Positions 30,745-40,168 are shown, counted from the stretch's first letter. The stretch is 64,000 bases of DNA from Polynucleobacter sp. AP-Ainpum-60-G11 (GCF_018688375.1 NZ_CP061318.1:1736001-1800000), one strand, 5' to 3'. Translations and numbers: made by a program. Notes: a model not told the origin generated them from the letters alone.

Positions 30745-31374
30745 TTAGTCCCTCTTGGAGCGAAATAGACAAGCTTTTACTTGCCCAGCCTCTAAGTATT
30801 TTCCACAATGCCATTCGGGTACCAAAGCCTCAATCTGCTCACGTGAGCGACTAGACGGAAACTCGACGTAAATACCACCTCCGGCACTATCATCACAAAC
30901 GCGAGACGCCTCTATCAGGGCTTGATTTAATAAGCCCTCCTCCTGGAAGGGTGGGTCAATAAATATCAAATGGCTAGAGCGATTGGCCTGTTGCTTGAGA
31001 AACTCCAAACTGTCTCTATGCAAAATCTGTACTGATCCAGGAGCGGGGGATGACTGTAGCAAAGCAAAGTTTGCCAAAAGCTTGGCATGGGCCTTCTTAT
31101 CCTTCTCTATTAAGGTCACTGAATGAGCATGTCGTGATGCCGCCTCAAAACCTAAGGCGCCAGTTCCTGCAAACAAATCTAGACAACTCAAGCCGACTAG
31201 ATCCTGACCAAGCCAATTAAACAAAGTCTCACGAACGCGATCCGTGCTTGGACGTAAACCGGGCAGATCCAGCACACTCAACAAACGACTGCGCCACACT
31301 CCACCAATAATGCGAATTTTCTGCGGAGGCTCTAAACGCTTACCTAATGAAGCGGCCCTTGCTAGCTTATTTAT
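30745..31374 (-). CDS. rsmD: RsmD, 16S rRNA (guanine966-N2)-methyltransferase, start codon uncertain
   Basis: The SAM motif is CLDLFAGTGALGFEAASR and the catalytic motif is FIDPPF. The first usual start codon in frame is GTG at 31297-31299, giving 184 residues, but the RsmD-conserved KIRIIGG lies upstream of it. Homology therefore extends to about 31374. No ATG, GTG or TTG occurs between 31300 and the in-frame stop at 31384-31386. AGGAG (31381-31385, minus strand) stands six bases before an ATA at 31372-31374, giving a 209-residue protein, the family's normal length. It overlaps the end of the upstream peptidase gene by eight bases. Function is secure; the start is not. Confidence 0.85.
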   Translation of the reverse strand: MNKLARAASLGKRLEPPQKIRIIGGVWRSRLLSVLDLPGLRPSTDRVRETLFNWLGQDLVGLSCLDLFAGTGALGFEAASRHAHSVTLIEKDKKAHAKLLANFALLQSSPAPGSVQILHRDSLEFLKQQANRSSHLIFIDPPFQEEGLLNQALIEASRVCDDSAGGGIYVEFPSSRSREQIEALVPEWHCGKYLEAGQVKACLFRSKRD

Positions 31375-32713
31375 TTCTTGCTCCTAAGACCACAATCTTC
31401 ATCCTATCCATGGCTAAGTATTTTTGGAATGCCGCCTTAACTTGCTCCAAGCTCACCGCCTCCACCTGCTTAGTCCAAATCTCCATCGTATCGAGCGGCA
31501 AATTATTCCAAGCAATTGAGGAAACGTTATCTAGCAACTTACGGTTGTTATCGATTCTCAAAGGATAGCCATTCATTAAATTCGCCTTGGCAGCATCGAG
31601 CTCAGATTGTGTGGGGCCATCAGCAATAAATTGCGCAATGGTGGAGCTCATGACATCGAGAGCCAGGGCAGCCTGATCATTCTTAGTCTGTAAGCCCGCC
31701 TGAAATATACCCACATCCTTGCCAGGAGCAAAATAACTAAATACGCTATAAGCAAGTCCGCGCTTCTCTCGAACTTCTGACATGAGACGCGATACAAAAC
31801 CGCCGCCGCCCAAGACATAGTTGCCAACTAGCAATGGAAAATAATCCGGGTTGCTGCGGGTTACAGCAGTCATTCCCATAGCGATATGCGCTTGCTGCGA
31901 ATCAAATGGAATGGTGACTTCGCGTTGACTTAAAGGCTCCACTGGTGAACGCTCAAACTCTGGCAACTTGGTAATAGCAGGACTGGACTGAGGCACTCTT
32001 TGCAATAAACCTTGAACAATTTCAGCAGCCTCAGTCTTGCTCACATCACCGACGATGCTCACAATCATGCGATCACCACGGTAAAACTGTTTATGAAATT
32101 GCTGTAGATCTGCTGCACTGATATTGCTAATACTTTGCACTGTTGGTGAATGAGCTAATGGATAGTTTCCATAAACCGATTTTCTAAAACGACGATCCAG
32201 AACTGATTCTGGTTTAGTCTCCGACTCCAATAACGCAGTAGTCATTCTTTGCTTCTCGCGTGCCAATATTTTGGCATCGTAAGTAGGCGCGCTCAACATG
32301 GCCGATGCTAATTGAACAGCGCGGTCACGTAAATCTTGACGACTCAGAGTCCGGATACGCATCACAGCACGCTCACCACTAACAGAAACGCCGAGGTTTG
32401 CACCAAGGTCAGCAATCTCATCAGCAATCTGTGCTTCAGTTAGGAATCCCTTCTCAGACTTAGCGCCATAGTTCATGAGTTGCCCAACCACAGTGGCTAA
32501 ACCACTCTTTGCTGCTGGGTCATAGCGATCACCCGCATCAACACTGATTTCAATATCGACCATGGGTAGGGCTTTGGTTTGAACGAGATAGGCTTGCGCA
32601 CCCTTGACAGACTCTAGTTTTTCAATCGGCAATATTGCATACGTTGAAGTGATGGCTCCACCAAACAGCACTACCGTAAGAGCAACTTGTTTAATGAATT
32701 TATTTAGCGGCAT
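31367..32713 (-). CDS. M16-family peptidase-like protein, second (non-catalytic) subunit
   Basis: The protein has 448 residues from the ATG at 32711-32713, with a signal peptide to about residue 27. The sequence follows the M16 fold (VQTKALPMVDIEISVDAGDRYD, then GGGGFVSRLMSEVREKRGLAYS). Where active members have HxxEH it has GLATVVGQLMNYGA, so the zinc site is absent. Such inactive partners pair with an active subunit, here encoded directly upstream with a 14-base overlap. A periplasmic heterodimer is the likely form. Confidence 0.9.
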   Translation of the reverse strand: MPLNKFIKQVALTVVLFGGAITSTYAILPIEKLESVKGAQAYLVQTKALPMVDIEISVDAGDRYDPAAKSGLATVVGQLMNYGAKSEKGFLTEAQIADEIADLGANLGVSVSGERAVMRIRTLSRQDLRDRAVQLASAMLSAPTYDAKILAREKQRMTTALLESETKPESVLDRRFRKSVYGNYPLAHSPTVQSISNISAADLQQFHKQFYRGDRMIVSIVGDVSKTEAAEIVQGLLQRVPQSSPAITKLPEFERSPVEPLSQREVTIPFDSQQAHIAMGMTAVTRSNPDYFPLLVGNYVLGGGGFVSRLMSEVREKRGLAYSVFSYFAPGKDVGIFQAGLQTKNDQAALALDVMSSTIAQFIADGPTQSELDAAKANLMNGYPLRIDNNRKLLDNVSSIAWNNLPLDTMEIWTKQVEAVSLEQVKAAFQKYLAMDRMKIVVLGARNK

Positions 32714-34085
32714 GATTGCCTCCTTGCTTACTCTCACCTGACTGACGCGCCTGCGGATCTAATATCGCAATGGTAAGCCCCTCATCGACTAAATATTTTT
32801 TTGCAACGGCTTGGACTTGCGCAGGAGTAATCGTTTGCATTTTCTCCAGCATCACATCAATGTCTCGCCAGGAGAATCCCGCCATCTCCGTGCTGCCGAT
32901 TTCCATTGCCTGACCAAAGATTGAATCGCGCTTATAAATTTGATCGGACAGAATACGTACCTTGATACGCTTGAGTTCGGACTCCAAAATTCCCTTATCA
33001 GCAACTTCTTTTAAAGCCCTTCGAATACTGCTCTCAGCCTGCTCTACTGTTTTGCCTTTAGCCATACTGGTACTAATTAAGAAGAGCTCTGGGCCCCTGG
33101 AGATCATGTCGTAACCGACGCCCACATCATTCACCACGCGCTCCTGCTTCACCAAAGCCCGATTCAGGCGAGCATTGTCATAACCATCGAGCACTGCAGC
33201 CAAAAGCTCCAAGGCATAAGGCTCATCATCCTCTAGCATACCCACTTGCAACTTAGGAACTTTCCACGCCATTGCCAGTTGCGCACTATCGGCGGGTGCT
33301 TTGACCTGCACTCGCTTAATGCCTTTTTGCGGAGGTTCAATCTGCGGCTTGCGCTCAGGTAACTCTCTTGCAGAAGCAACGCCATAATATTTTTCAACTG
33401 CTTGTAAAATGACTTTAGGATCAACATCGCCTGCAATCACCACTGTTGCGTTATTGGGTTTGTACCATCTGCGATACCAATCACGTGCATCGGCAGCTTT
33501 CATATTTATGAGGTCATTCATCCAGCCCACTACCGGATGACGATAAGGCGAGCTCATGTAAGCGCTAGCCATAAGTGATTCATTGAGTAGGCTGCTTGGA
33601 TTATCTTCAGTGCGTAGTCGGCGCTCTTCCATCACCACCTGAATTTCTTTCAAAAACTCCGCATCATCAAAATTGAGATTGGACATGCGGTCTGCCTCTA
33701 GCTTCAATACCTCATCTAGCTTGGACTTTTCAACCTGCTGAAAATAGGCTGTGTAGTCGCGAGAGGTAAAGGCATTTTCCCGACCGCCTACAGCCGCAAC
33801 CAAACGAGAGAATTCGCCTGACTTTACTTTGTGAGTTCCCTTAAACATCATATGTTCCAACACATGAGCTACTCCGGTCTTACCGTTTACTTCATCCATG
33901 GAGCCAGCGCGATACCAAACCATGTGTGCTACCGTTGGCGCACGGTGATCCTCACGCACAATCAACTTAAGACCGTTAGAAAGTTGAAACTCGTGGGTAT
34001 TTGCTTGACCTGCATCTGTGGCCGCCCAGGCACTGGAGCAGCAGAACATCAAAGAGAAAGAAAAACGCAATAAAGTGGAGCGCAT
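32700..34085 (-). CDS. M16-family zinc metallopeptidase, catalytic subunit
   Basis: The protein has 461 residues from the ATG at 34083-34085, with a signal peptide to about residue 21. The inverted zinc motif HVLEH (H74, E77, H78) is present, with the third ligand in VMEERR (about E154). It should form a periplasmic or membrane-associated peptidase with the inactive subunit downstream; substrates are unknown. The pair is divergent from ftsY with 62 bases between start codons. Confidence 0.92.
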   Translation of the reverse strand: MRSTLLRFSFSLMFCCSSAWAATDAGQANTHEFQLSNGLKLIVREDHRAPTVAHMVWYRAGSMDEVNGKTGVAHVLEHMMFKGTHKVKSGEFSRLVAAVGGRENAFTSRDYTAYFQQVEKSKLDEVLKLEADRMSNLNFDDAEFLKEIQVVMEERRLRTEDNPSSLLNESLMASAYMSSPYRHPVVGWMNDLINMKAADARDWYRRWYKPNNATVVIAGDVDPKVILQAVEKYYGVASARELPERKPQIEPPQKGIKRVQVKAPADSAQLAMAWKVPKLQVGMLEDDEPYALELLAAVLDGYDNARLNRALVKQERVVNDVGVGYDMISRGPELFLISTSMAKGKTVEQAESSIRRALKEVADKGILESELKRIKVRILSDQIYKRDSIFGQAMEIGSTEMAGFSWRDIDVMLEKMQTITPAQVQAVAKKYLVDEGLTIAILDPQARQSGESKQGGNHAAK

Positions 34086-34147
34086 CTGTAAGATCACCTA
34101 TCCCAAGTATTTAATTGATAAGATGCAAGGATTAAATTGTATCGATT

Positions 34148-35038
34148 ATGTTCGGCCTACGTAAAACCCTCGGATCCCTATTCAAATCCAATCAGACTGA
34201 TGAGGCCTGGTTTGATACCTTAGAAGAATCGCTCATTCTGAGTGACGTGGGCCTTCCTACGACTGAACAATTAATCAGCAAACTTCGTAAAGCTGCTAAA
34301 TCAGAAAATATCAATAGCCCGGAAGAGCTGAAACAATTACTAATCCAAGAGGTTGCGACCCTTCTAAGGCCTTTGGAACCAAACCCCAATCCTTTGTATG
34401 TGCATGAGCAAAAGACCATGCCAGAGGTGTGGCTAGTTATCGGCGTGAATGGTGCAGGGAAGACCACCACCATCGGTAAGCTGTGCAAACTCTTTCAGTC
34501 CCAAGGTAAATCTGTCTTACTGGCGGCAGGCGATACTTTTCGAGCAGCAGCCCGTAACCAGCTCCTGGAATGGGGTGGCCGCAATCAAGTCGACGTCATC
34601 ATGCAAGAGAGTGGTGATGCTGCGGCGGTGGCACATGATGCTATTCATGCGGCAATCTCGCGTAAGAGCGATATTTTGATTATTGATACCGCAGGTAGGT
34701 TGGCCACGCAAGAACACCTGATGGAAGAATTGAAGAAGGTGAAAAGGGTGATCGGCAAGGCCCTTCCTGGGGCGCCTCACCAGACTTTGCTCGTTCTTGA
34801 TGGCAATACTGGTCAAAACGGTTTAAGCCAAGTTAAGGCCTTTCATGGGGCTTTAGGGCTCTCAGCCTTAATCGTGACTAAATTAGATGGCACGGCAAAA
34901 GGTGGGGTTATCTGTGCACTCGCCCACACCCTCAAAGAGGGGCATATTCCAGCGGTTTTAGCTTTGGGCAAAGGTGAAGGAATTGATGATTTAGCCCCTT
35001 TCACTGCCGCCCAATATTCTTCTGAATTATTCAATTAA
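34148..35038 (+). CDS. ftsY: FtsY, signal recognition particle receptor
   Basis: The protein has 296 residues and is essentially the NG domain alone. G motifs are GVNGAGKTTTIGKL, DTFRAAARNQL, DTAGR and TKLDGTAKGG. It begins with a short amphipathic segment FGLRKTLGSLF that can contact membrane. The long acidic A domain of E. coli FtsY is absent. It docks ribosome-SRP complexes at the inner membrane for co-translational insertion. TAAATT lies nine bases before the ATG and there is no clear ribosome binding site. Confidence 0.96.
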   Translation: MFGLRKTLGSLFKSNQTDEAWFDTLEESLILSDVGLPTTEQLISKLRKAAKSENINSPEELKQLLIQEVATLLRPLEPNPNPLYVHEQKTMPEVWLVIGVNGAGKTTTIGKLCKLFQSQGKSVLLAAGDTFRAAARNQLLEWGGRNQVDVIMQESGDAAAVAHDAIHAAISRKSDILIIDTAGRLATQEHLMEELKKVKRVIGKALPGAPHQTLLVLDGNTGQNGLSQVKAFHGALGLSALIVTKLDGTAKGGVICALAHTLKEGHIPAVLALGKGEGIDDLAPFTAAQYSSELFN

Positions 35039-35066
35039 ATCATAGGCTTATAGAAGTAAAAAACCA

Positions 35067-35093
35067 TTAGCACTCTCTTGACAAGAGTGCTAA
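35067..35093. promoter_or_regulatory. CIRCE operator (HrcA binding site) upstream of rpoH
   Basis: TTAGCACTC, nine bases, GAGTGCTAA: a perfect match to the CIRCE inverted repeat in both arms and in spacer length. A TTGACA hexamer (35078-35083) lies inside the spacer and could be the -35 of the rpoH promoter; the -10 is not clear. The element ends 38 bases before the rpoH ATG, so HrcA binding there should repress rpoH. Confidence 0.93.
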
Positions 35094-35131
35094 AATAGAG
35101 CCCTATTAATACCTAAAATATATAAAAGAAA

Positions 35132-36073
35132 ATGGTTCAAAAGAAAGCATACAAACCGCAATTGCAAGCAAGGCAAACACTGCCAGCAGCGCAAACTGCT
35201 GCGGCTTCGCTCGCCTTTCCGATGTTGCCTTCCCTTGGAGTCGGCACGCTCGATTCTTATATCTCGTACGTGAATCGTGTACCGATGCTCAGTGCTGCAG
35301 AGGAACTTCACCTCGCGCAAGAATTTCGTCGCACTGAAAATGTGGATGCTGCGAAAACTTTGGTTCTCTCGCATCTTCGTTTGGTGGTGTCTGTTGCACG
35401 CCAATATTTGGGTTATGGCATTCCGCATGCAGACCTTATTCAAGAAGGCAATATCGGCTTGATGAAGGCTGTCAAACGCTATGACCCCAACCAAGGTGCA
35501 CGCTTAGTCTCTTACGCAATCCATTGGATTAAGGCGGAGATTCATGAGTACATTCTGAAAAATTGGCGCTTAGTTAAAGTTGCGACTACTAAAGCACAAC
35601 GCAAGCTGTTCTTTAATTTACGCAGCAATAAACCCACTTTAGCCGCCCTTACTCCAAATGAAGTTGAGGCATTGGCCAAGGCACTAGATGTCAAAGGCTC
35701 GGACGTTAAAGAAATGGAAATGCGCCTGGCTGGTGGCGATGTTGCTTTAGAGGGTGATGACAGCGATGATGAGTCAGCCTATGCACCAATTCAATGGTTG
35801 GCGGATAACAGTCAAGAGCCTACCGAGATGATGGCTGCTGCTGCAACTGATGCCTTGCACGGCCCTCAATTGGATCAAGCACTCATGGCCTTGGATGAGC
35901 GTAGCCGCAACATTGTCCAGTCGCGTTGGCTAGCAATGGATGCAGATGGTAATGGCACAAAGACATTGCATGATCTTGCAAATGAATATGGCATTTCTGC
36001 AGAGCGTGTTCGCCAAATCGAGACTGCTGCTCTTAAAAAGATGCGCAGCCTCTTGCAAACAGAAGCTGCTTAA
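35132..36073 (+). CDS. rpoH: RpoH, heat-shock sigma factor (sigma-32)
   Basis: The protein has 313 residues. Region 2 shows AKTLVLSHLRLVVSVARQYLGYG, DLIQEGNIGLMKAVKRYDPNQG and the RpoH box region WRLVKVATTKAQRKLFFNLR. Region 4 ends with the helix-turn-helix TLHDLANEYGISAERVRQIE. It directs RNA polymerase to chaperone and protease genes. The upstream CIRCE element places it under predicted HrcA control. The stop codon lies in the loop of a terminator. Confidence 0.97.
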   Translation: MVQKKAYKPQLQARQTLPAAQTAAASLAFPMLPSLGVGTLDSYISYVNRVPMLSAAEELHLAQEFRRTENVDAAKTLVLSHLRLVVSVARQYLGYGIPHADLIQEGNIGLMKAVKRYDPNQGARLVSYAIHWIKAEIHEYILKNWRLVKVATTKAQRKLFFNLRSNKPTLAALTPNEVEALAKALDVKGSDVKEMEMRLAGGDVALEGDDSDDESAYAPIQWLADNSQEPTEMMAAAATDALHGPQLDQALMALDERSRNIVQSRWLAMDADGNGTKTLHDLANEYGISAERVRQIETAALKKMRSLLQTEAA

Positions 36074-36083
36074 GCAGCTTTTT
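36063..36083 (+). terminator. Intrinsic terminator overlapping the rpoH stop
   Basis: AAGCTGC (36063-36069) pairs with GCAGCTT (36074-36080) around a TTAA loop that contains the rpoH stop codon, followed by TTT. Transcription ends almost as the reading frame does. Confidence 0.75.
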
Positions 36084-36091
36084 CCTAGTCT

Positions 36092-36697
36092 TTACTTCAG
36101 CAGTTCCTTCAAGTCTTGCGCCAGGGTCTCAGCACCTTGCGCATGCTTGATGTAAAGACGCAAATGGCCCTCTGGATCAAAAACATAGCTACCTGCTGTG
36201 TGATCCATAGTGTACGAACCAGGGCTAGATCCGGGCACCTTCTTGTAATAAATCATAAAGTCTTTGGTGACCTTTTCTAGTGCGGCTTCATCCGCTGGAC
36301 GCAAGCCCAAGAAACGGGAATCAAATGCAGGCACATACTGCTTCAGAATGCTTGCGCTGTCTCGCTCAGGATCCACTGTGACAAATAGCACCTGCACTTT
36401 ATCTGCCTGAGGACCCAGCAAAGTCATGACCTGCTGCATCTCAGTTAGCGTAGTAGGACAAACGTCCGGACACTGCGTGTAACCAAAAAATATCACCACT
36501 GCCTTACCTTTAAAGTCAGCTAATGTTCTGACCTTTCCATCGGGATCGACCAAAGTAAAGTCTGTACCAAATTTCTTGCTACCAGTGATATCCACATTCT
36601 TAAAGCTCTGCTTCGGACTGCAAGCCATTAAAGCTAAGCCAATGAGCGACATCATCAAGATGCTCGTAATACGGATGGAAATTTTTGGTAAATTCAT
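36092..36697 (-). CDS. SCO1/SenC-type copper chaperone for cytochrome oxidase
   Basis: The protein has 201 residues from the ATG at 36695-36697. The lipoprotein signal ends in LMAC with C26. The copper ligands are CPDVC (C76, C80) and H166 in YTMDHTAGSYVFD. It loads copper into the CuA centre of subunit II. It is the last gene of the sco-ctaB-ctaA-SURF1 assembly group, reading leftward. A longer start at 36724 would overlap ctaB by 20 bases and is less likely. Confidence 0.95.
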   Translation of the reverse strand: MNLPKISIRITSILMMSLIGLALMACSPKQSFKNVDITGSKKFGTDFTLVDPDGKVRTLADFKGKAVVIFFGYTQCPDVCPTTLTEMQQVMTLLGPQADKVQVLFVTVDPERDSASILKQYVPAFDSRFLGLRPADEAALEKVTKDFMIYYKKVPGSSPGSYTMDHTAGSYVFDPEGHLRLYIKHAQGAETLAQDLKELLK

Positions 36698-36704
36698 ACC
36701 CAAC

Positions 36705-37598
36705 TCAAATGAAGTAATGATCAATTAATAAAGCTGCAAAAAGCAGAGATAAGTAAGTGATTGAAAAGCGGAATGTTTTCTTAGCCAATTCATCACTATA
36801 AGAGACAAATAAGGCAATCACGTAAGCAAGAAAAATTAAGCCCAAAATGATTGCGGAGATTAAATACACTACACCACTCATGCCATAAATATATGGCAGC
36901 AAAGTAGCGGCGATCAATATCAAGGTGTAGAGAAGGATGTTGAGTAAGGTAAAGCGTTCGCCATGCGTGACTGGCAGCATTGGCAAACCGCTTTGCACAT
37001 AATCATCACGACGATACAAAGCCAGGGCCCAAAAATGTGGGGGAGTCCAAACAAAAATAATGAGTACTAAGAGCCAAGCTTCTGCAGAGAGGCCATTAGT
37101 GACCGCAGCCCAACCAAGAGCAGGTGGCATCGCACCAGAGAGCCCACCAATCACAATGTTCTGCGGAGTTGCTGGTTTCAGCAGCCAGGTATAAATCACT
37201 GCGTAACCAACAAAGGTTGCAACCGTCAGCCACATCGTTAATGGATTGCAGAAATTCCACAAGATGATCATTCCCAAACTACCGAGCACAATCGAAAAAA
37301 TAGTAATGTGAAAAGGTGTTACCTCACCAGTAGCAGATGGTCTCCATGAAGTACGCTTCATCTTGGCATCAACGGCTTGCTCAATTAAACAGTTCATTGC
37401 AAACGCTGCGCCCGCCAGCAACCAAATTCCAACAATGCCACCAATCAGGACTGGATAAGGGACCATGCCCGGGGTAGCCAAGAACATCCCAATGACTGCA
37501 CAGAACACTGCCAACTGAGTGACGCGGGGCTTGGTGAGCACCCAGTATTGACGCCAACGTGGCATCGCCACAGGAGTGGAAGAGGTGGGACTACTCAT
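36705..37598 (-). CDS. ctaB: CtaB/CyoE, protoheme IX farnesyltransferase (heme O synthase)
   Basis: The protein has 297 residues with eight to nine membrane segments. The prenyltransferase motif region [19 protein letters not shown] and the later [16 protein letters not shown] are conserved. It adds the farnesyl chain to heme B, giving heme O, the substrate of CtaA encoded just upstream. Its ATG overlaps the ctaA stop by four bases. Confidence 0.97.
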   Translation of the reverse strand: MSSPTSSTPVAMPRWRQYWVLTKPRVTQLAVFCAVIGMFLATPGMVPYPVLIGGIVGIWLLAGAAFAMNCLIEQAVDAKMKRTSWRPSATGEVTPFHITIFSIVLGSLGMIILWNFCNPLTMWLTVATFVGYAVIYTWLLKPATPQNIVIGGLSGAMPPALGWAAVTNGLSAEAWLLVLIIFVWTPPHFWALALYRRDDYVQSGLPMLPVTHGERFTLLNILLYTLILIAATLLPYIYGMSGVVYLISAIILGLIFLAYVIALFVSYSDELAKKTFRFSITYLSLLFAALLIDHYFI

Positions 37599-38719
37599 AA
37601 TGATTTGACCATCTTAATATGAATCGGGGCAACCCAGGAGGACCACTGAGATAGGCGAACCAAACAGAACACCAATGCAGCGGAACCCGCGGTATGCATT
37701 AAAGCAGCAAACAATGGCCACTGAAACACCACATTAGAGATGCCTGTCAGCGCCTGAAGAATTAATAAACCTAACAGCAGCCTAGCAATCCTACCCATTC
37801 CTGACAATGCCGTATTACTCAGTTGCAGCGCGCTGACTCCCAATAGGCTCAGAGCTGCGATAGCAACTACAGCGAATATACGATGCGCCCAATGAATCGT
37901 TTGCAATGCGACAGGGGAAATAGATTCACCTTGCGCATTAAGACCCAGCTGACGCCATAGAGTAAAGCCCTCTTGCCAAGCAGTCTCTGGCCAAAAAGTG
38001 CCCAAACAGGTAGGGAAATCAGGACAGGCCAATACTGCGTAATTTGTGCTGACCCATGCACCCAAAAAAATCTGAATGATTAAGCTAACTGTAGCAAGTA
38101 ACAATAACTTTGCAGAAAGTGGCTTCATTTGGAACGCTGGAGAAGCTTTTTCCTCCCACCCTTGCTGCGCATACTTTGTTAAACAAGCCAATAAAACTAA
38201 AGCCAACATTAAGTGGATAGTCACAATGATCGGTTGTAATTTGAGCGTTACAGTCCAGGCACCAAATGCCCCCTGAATACACACCAACACTAGCAATCCG
38301 AGGCTGCCTAACAAAGGCTTTTTTCCTAAAGTTCGCAACTTACTCCAAGCCATACTCACCTGAATCAAAATCAGGGCGCCAACAGTCATAGCCAGGTAAC
38401 GATGAATCATTTCAATCCAAGCTTTGATGACCGTTACGGGTCCTGTGGGCATATTGGCCTCAGCTAGCTGTATCTCTCCAATAGCATGCCATGGATTGGA
38501 TGTGCCATAGCAGCCAGGCCAATCTGGACAACCCAGGCCAGAGTCCGTTAAACGAGTAAATGCACCGAACACAATCAAGTCAAAAGTCATGAAGACTAAA
38601 ACCCAATTGAGCTTTTGGAAAAAGTTATAAGCTGGTCTAGTCCAGAGATAAGCCAAAGGCAGACCCGCAAAGACAATTGCAATTGCAGCTAACTCCGCGA
38701 GCAATAAAAAACCACTCAT
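37595..38719 (-). CDS. ctaA: CtaA/COX15, heme A synthase
   Basis: The protein has 374 residues and about eight membrane helices. The conserved [20 protein letters not shown] is near the N-terminus, and its counterpart [16 protein letters not shown] is in the second half, reflecting the internal duplication of the family. It converts heme O to heme A for cytochrome aa3. It overlaps its upstream neighbour by four bases. Confidence 0.96.
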   Translation of the reverse strand: MSGFLLLAELAAIAIVFAGLPLAYLWTRPAYNFFQKLNWVLVFMTFDLIVFGAFTRLTDSGLGCPDWPGCYGTSNPWHAIGEIQLAEANMPTGPVTVIKAWIEMIHRYLAMTVGALILIQVSMAWSKLRTLGKKPLLGSLGLLVLVCIQGAFGAWTVTLKLQPIIVTIHLMLALVLLACLTKYAQQGWEEKASPAFQMKPLSAKLLLLATVSLIIQIFLGAWVSTNYAVLACPDFPTCLGTFWPETAWQEGFTLWRQLGLNAQGESISPVALQTIHWAHRIFAVVAIAALSLLGVSALQLSNTALSGMGRIARLLLGLLILQALTGISNVVFQWPLFAALMHTAGSAALVFCLVRLSQWSSWVAPIHIKMVKSL

Positions 38720-39375
38720 TGCAATTGCTCACCCTTACGATTAAGGCGCAGTAGTTTTTCGAGATCTTTTTTAATACTGCCGAATTCTTTTGGAGAATTA
38801 GTTACAGGAAAGACCATCATCTTGGCCGGACTTGGATCGATCAACTGAATCTTCTGACCTGCGCCATCACGATTTAGCCAAGCATCAAACTCAGACCTCA
38901 ACTTAGGATCTGCTGGCAAACTCAGTATCTGAAATCCTGCAGTCTTTTGATCGTAGGCTAGCAATACTTCTGGATCTACTGGCTTGCCATCCGTATTGAT
39001 CCAAACCAATTGGACGCGACCACTCTCGCGCCCAACAGCAACACGCAACTGACGCATTAAAAATAACGCCTCAAGGCAAGATTCATTTTTGATGGTGCAT
39101 TCACCAGCGGGTCTAGCCACTAGTAATGTCCACTTTCCATTAAAGGGGATATCAAACCAAGCTGGATTCACATCCTGAACGGGCTGAACCAAGGTTCCAA
39201 AATTTGTCTTTGCACCCTCAGGTTTAAAAACATAGTAGGCCAAATAAGAGGCAATTACTGGCGCTGCGCAGGCAAGCAGTAGGAGCATCATCTGGATTCG
39301 CCCACGCCGAGTTTGCGCATTGATCACAGACGCATCTGTTTGTGATGCTGGAATCAATAATTCTTTATCACTCAC
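38716..39375 (-). CDS. Conserved membrane-anchored protein of the oxidase assembly cluster
   Basis: The protein has 219 residues. One membrane segment at about 29-49 (MMLLLLACAAPVIASYLAYYVF) is followed by a periplasmic domain of about 165 residues. The outline, with KWTLLVARPAGEC and a C-terminal segment giving PAKMMVFP, recalls a thioredoxin/SCO-like fold, but there is no CXXXC or CXXC motif. I do not recognise a named family. It overlaps ctaA and the SURF1 gene by four bases at each end, so it is firmly in the operon and probably takes part in oxidase assembly. Confidence 0.8.
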   Translation of the reverse strand: MSDKELLIPASQTDASVINAQTRRGRIQMMLLLLACAAPVIASYLAYYVFKPEGAKTNFGTLVQPVQDVNPAWFDIPFNGKWTLLVARPAGECTIKNESCLEALFLMRQLRVAVGRESGRVQLVWINTDGKPVDPEVLLAYDQKTAGFQILSLPADPKLRSEFDAWLNRDGAGQKIQLIDPSPAKMMVFPVTNSPKEFGSIKKDLEKLLRLNRKGEQLQ

Positions 39376-40148
39376 ACTCTATCTCCATTAACCGCAAGCT
39401 CTCGCCGGTATTTCATGAACCCATTAATGAGCCAAAATAAAAATCCTGCCAATGCCAATGCAAACCACTGAAAGGCATAAGCATAATGGCGATCGACTCC
39501 ATTTGTTGGGGAGGGCCAATTTCTGACTAAGCCATCCTTTTTAGCTAAATCAGACTCACGTACGATAAATGGCATCTGCTTCCATCCATGAGTTTGAACC
39601 TCGGCTGCCAAATCAAAATTTTGCTCTATCCGCGGACTGGTCTTCACATCAGCTTTTTGACCTAATTCATAAACTCTGCCCGGATGTGCAAAGGCAATCC
39701 CCTCGATGACCAATACCTCATCAGCAGTATCGACTGGGGGTAGCTCAATTCGATTCAGATTATTACGGGGCGCCCACCCACGATTTATCCAAAGCACAGT
39801 TTCCTGGCCAGCTAATTTCAAAGGCATCATGAGGTAAAAACCGGACTGTCCTGCACCGCCAGCACCACCCTCGGGAATGGGACGAGGACGGTTATCCAAC
39901 CAAATAGCCTCGGCTTCTATAAATCTACCTCGAGCCAGAATACGACGCTCTGAAGCCTGCTCTAAGCTCAAGCTATCGGTATTGGCATTGAGTACAGGCA
40001 TTTGCAGTTTGGCTTGCAAAGATTCACCCAGACGAATCTTTTGGTCCGCCCGATTCAATTGCCAAATACCAGCACCACAGCCCACTAAAATTACCAAAAG
40101 GGCTGATACAGTAGCGACTATACGGCTAGTAATTAAGCTAGAAAACAT
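39372..40148 (-). CDS. SURF1-family cytochrome oxidase assembly protein
   Basis: The protein has 258 residues from the ATG at 40146-40148. Two membrane helices bracket a periplasmic domain: one at about 8-27 and one near the C-terminus (YAFQWFALALAGFLFWLING). Conserved SURF1 segments are GIWQLNRADQK, GRFIEAEAIWLDNRP, VLWINRGWAPRN and NGVDRHYAYAFQW. In aa3-type oxidases Surf1 helps deliver heme A. It diverges from the DUF2909 gene with 20 bases between start codons. Confidence 0.94.
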   Translation of the reverse strand: MFSSLITSRIVATVSALLVILVGCGAGIWQLNRADQKIRLGESLQAKLQMPVLNANTDSLSLEQASERRILARGRFIEAEAIWLDNRPRPIPEGGAGGAGQSGFYLMMPLKLAGQETVLWINRGWAPRNNLNRIELPPVDTADEVLVIEGIAFAHPGRVYELGQKADVKTSPRIEQNFDLAAEVQTHGWKQMPFIVRESDLAKKDGLVRNWPSPTNGVDRHYAYAFQWFALALAGFLFWLINGFMKYRRELAVNGDRV

Positions 40149-40168
40149 ATTCACAGGGGTACTTTGAG

